A DNA stretch of 64,000 nt from Gallibacterium trehalosifermentans (GTDB taxonomy: Bacteria; Pseudomonadota; Gammaproteobacteria; Enterobacterales; Pasteurellaceae). The stretch is from contig NZ_JBHLWB010000010.1 in the NCBI RefSeq assembly GCF_042433055.1, forward strand, positions 44,570-108,569, in the 5' to 3' direction. The notes below the pieces were generated by a model. That model was not told the origin of the DNA, searched no databases, and saw only the letters and a list, made by a program, of their open reading frames with translations. Positions 62,313 to 64,000 of the stretch are shown piece by piece (position 1 is the first letter of the stretch; each line of letters opens with the position of its first letter). The translations under genes and the position numbers were made by a program.

Positions 62313-62374
62313 ACTATAGTCAAACTTCGACTATAATCCATTAGTTATTTTCCCCCCCCCTAGGCTTTTGTCAA
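62313..62374 (-). promoter_or_regulatory. Autotransporter upstream region with G9 tract and dyad
   Basis: On the minus strand: TTGACA (62374-62369), eight bases, nine G (62360-62352), AT-rich bases, then a TATAGT box (62335-62330) overlapping an inverted repeat ACTATAGTC / GACTATAAT (62313-62337). The G tract covers the -35 position relative to TATAGT and lies directly downstream of the TTGACA. Slippage would therefore change promoter spacing. The rest of the 395-base gap to the divergent protease gene holds no gene. Confidence 0.5.
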
Positions 62375-62657
62375 CAAATGTAATAGAAAATATTTTTTAT
62401 TTACAATAGTATGTTTTTTATGCGCGTTATCGCAATGATTTTGCGCGTAATTGAAGAGAAAAAGGAAAAGATTGTTGCTTAGTGCGCTTAGCACGGAAAA
62501 AAGATTGACATCAATAAGTTATCAGCAAGACAATATAACAATTTTGTGTTTAATCGTGAAAAGATTAGCTTTTTTCCTGATTAAGCAGATAATTTTTTGG
62601 ATACAAGCGTATTAAATTGTTGATATAACACAATTATTTTTATGATAAGAGAAGATT

Positions 62658-63992
62658 ATGCCAGCCAATGTAAATTTACTTCGTAAAATTCAGGTGATTA
62701 AGGTTGATTCCCAAACCACCTTACAACATTTTAAAGCCGTCGCAGGCAATAATGGGTTTGAAATTTCTGGGGAAAATTTGCAGTTTTCTTTGCAAGATGG
62801 GAATTTACAGATTTACCAAAATAATCAACTGAAAGCCGTGATTGAAGAGTATCAATCGGTGTTTGATTCTGTCCCACAACTTACCAGTAATAATACTTAC
62901 TCAGCGCTGAATGCGCCTGAGATTCCTGTATTTGAAGATGCGTTGCACCAAAATGTGATTGAAACTGAAGTGGCTTCTGTTGCCTCAGGTACAATGAATA
63001 GTGCGGTGGTGTTAGGATCGACGGCGGTGGTAGTGGGCGGTGGAGTTGCGATTGGTGTTAGCGCAGGTAAATCATCGAGCAAGGACAGCACTCAGGCAGC
63101 TGCGAGTGAGCCACCAGCAGAGCCGGCGGTAAGCACTGATCCAGCGACAACCGAGCCAACCACAGAACCTGCGGTAACCGAGCCAACAACGACAACACCT
63201 GCGGAAACTGATAGCACAACGCCAGCCGATCCTGCATCGCCAGCAACTGGCACGGATACACCAGTTAATCCTACGCCTACAGAAAATACCTCGCCGGCAG
63301 TAGAAGAGACGCCGACATCGCCTGAACAGCCGGTGAGTGAGACACCAGAAAGTGAAGCGCCAACCACAGAGACGACGCCTGAGGAAACGCCACCAGCCGC
63401 TGACCCAGAATCGATTGTTAGCGAGCAAGCCGATGATCCTGCGCAGCATACAGGTAGCACCACGGCGATTGCGAGTGCGGCGAATAGCACGGAACCGTTG
63501 CCTTATTTTATTAGTGTGTTAAATGATTATCGCGAGGGGTATCTTAGCAATCCAGCAAAATGGAAAGGTGTGGGGCAGCCGCTGAATATCACCTATTCCT
63601 TTGCGACGGTGGCAAAAGAGATGAAGTCATCTGGTGAAGTTACGCTAACAGGTTTCCAGCAGTTCAGTGCGCGGCAGCAGGCGGATATTACCGAGGCATT
63701 AAAGGTTTACGGAAAATATAGCAATGTTCATTTCACCTTAATGAATGGCACGGCGACCAGCAATGCAAACTCCGATATTATCTTTTATTTAGATGATTTA
63801 ACCGAGGGCGGCAGACAACAAACTCCACCAGGCGCAATGGGGTATGCCTATTTTGGTAGTAATGTGCATATTCTTTCTACCGCTTATGGTGCTGATGATG
63901 CGTTTAGCAAAGATAAACCTTATGTGCTTTATCAGACTCGTGCCGTAAAACTCCGTCCTTCAGGGCGGAGATATAAGGCACAAACGGCGTAA
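62658..63992 (+). CDS. N-terminal part of a serralysin-like secreted metalloprotease, interrupted near its end
   Basis: From the start (AAGAGAAGATT upstream) the protein has a beta-rich BapA-like prefix (1-100), a Gly/Val/Ala hydrophobic stretch (GSTAVVVGGGVAIGVSAG, near 120-137), a long Pro/Thr/Glu/Ala linker (about 145-270) and the beginning of an M10/serralysin-type catalytic domain (LNITYSFATVAKEM, FSARQQADITEALKVYG, ANSDIIFYLDD, GYAYFGSNVHIL). The zinc motif would lie further downstream and is not reached. From about 63941 the sequence becomes an IS200/IS605-type end, and the last residues (AVKLRPSGRRYKAQTA) are read from it. So this is a disrupted gene; the intact part ends near residue 428. 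Confidence 0.72.
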   Translation: MPANVNLLRKIQVIKVDSQTTLQHFKAVAGNNGFEISGENLQFSLQDGNLQIYQNNQLKAVIEEYQSVFDSVPQLTSNNTYSALNAPEIPVFEDALHQNVIETEVASVASGTMNSAVVLGSTAVVVGGGVAIGVSAGKSSSKDSTQAAASEPPAEPAVSTDPATTEPTTEPAVTEPTTTTPAETDSTTPADPASPATGTDTPVNPTPTENTSPAVEETPTSPEQPVSETPESEAPTTETTPEETPPAADPESIVSEQADDPAQHTGSTTAIASAANSTEPLPYFISVLNDYREGYLSNPAKWKGVGQPLNITYSFATVAKEMKSSGEVTLTGFQQFSARQQADITEALKVYGKYSNVHFTLMNGTATSNANSDIIFYLDDLTEGGRQQTPPGAMGYAYFGSNVHILSTAYGADDAFSKDKPYVLYQTRAVKLRPSGRRYKAQTA

Positions 63993-64000
63993 GCCATTTC
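63941..64000 (-). mobile_element. Right end of an IS200/IS605 (TnpB-type) element, continuing past the window
   Basis: CTCCGTCC, TTCA, GGGCGGAG (63951-63970), preceded by GCCGTAAAA and followed by ATATAAGGC and a GGC-GTAA-GCC mini-hairpin. On the minus strand this reads GCCTTATATCTCCGCCC then TGAAGGACGGAGTTTTACGGC, which I recognise as the structured right end of IS605/IS1341-like elements, where the omega RNA of TnpB is encoded. The body of the element, with tnpB on the minus strand if present, would lie to the right. The exact junction is uncertain by a few bases. Confidence 0.7.

Noticed and set aside
63058..63490. Long antisense frames opposite the Pro/Thr/Glu linker of the metalloprotease
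   Set aside because: Low-complexity linker codons leave few stops on the opposite strand; the predicted proteins are Arg/Cys- or Ser/Gly/Val-repetitive artefacts.
1..64000. CRISPR arrays, tRNA and rRNA genes
   Set aside because: No regularly spaced direct repeats, no tRNA T-arm/acceptor pattern and no rRNA sequence were found in the window.

Overview
The window is AT-rich gammaproteobacterial DNA that I place in the family Pasteurellaceae. The reasons are a GlpQ close to Haemophilus protein D, competence genes comM and a comEA-like gene preceded by CRP-S-like sites, the alaS-csrA-(manB)-galU order, and very high similarity of Rho, RpoB, RpoC, Fis and CsrA to the enterobacterial/pasteurellal forms. 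I cannot name a genus from the sequence. I see no rRNA, tRNA or CRISPR array.

Layout. 1-1900: the 3' end of an unknown gene, then a DcuC-type C4-dicarboxylate carrier. 1966-11723 (minus): comM, then the conserved cell-wall/lipoate cluster rsfS-rlmH-mrdA-mrdB-rlpA-dacA-ybeD-lipB-lipA. 11959-14595: rhlB divergent from rho. 14786-21567: a roughly 2260-codon type I secretion-type surface protein (prefix, VCBS, SdrD-B-like, discoidin, Ig-like, subtilase, P domain, RTX end), split by a one-base frameshift. 22094-25934: proBA divergent from the yjjPB exporter pair. 26080-39049: secE-nusG, a small regulator/lipoprotein pair, then rplKAJL-rpoBC with L1 and L10 leader structures. 39119-45589: glpX, zapB, ppiB, cysS, a glycosylase-like gene, asd and a UbiX-like flavin prenyltransferase. 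45922-55997: alaS, csrA, manB-like, galU, glpT, glpQ, comEA-like, and dusB-fis. 56361-59479: a cystine-type amino-acid ABC importer with two binding-protein genes, the second frameshifted.

59480 to the end is accessory. Two inverted copies of a structured dispersed repeat flank an unknown two-gene cassette. Then comes an autotransporter beta-barrel gene with a nine-base G tract in its upstream region, and divergently a serralysin-like metalloprotease gene that appears to be cut at the window edge by the right end of an IS200/IS605-type (TnpB) element.

The most unusual signal is the dispersed repeat: four long copies at about 21.69, 42.71, 59.57 and 60.62 kb plus fragments. It has a nested palindromic module (A), a variable middle module (B) that lies in opposite orientations in two copies, and a terminal palindromic module (C). 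The housekeeping part shows ordinary, well-conserved operons. The secreted proteases, the autotransporter, the repeats, the G tracts and the frameshifts point to a set of variable surface functions.
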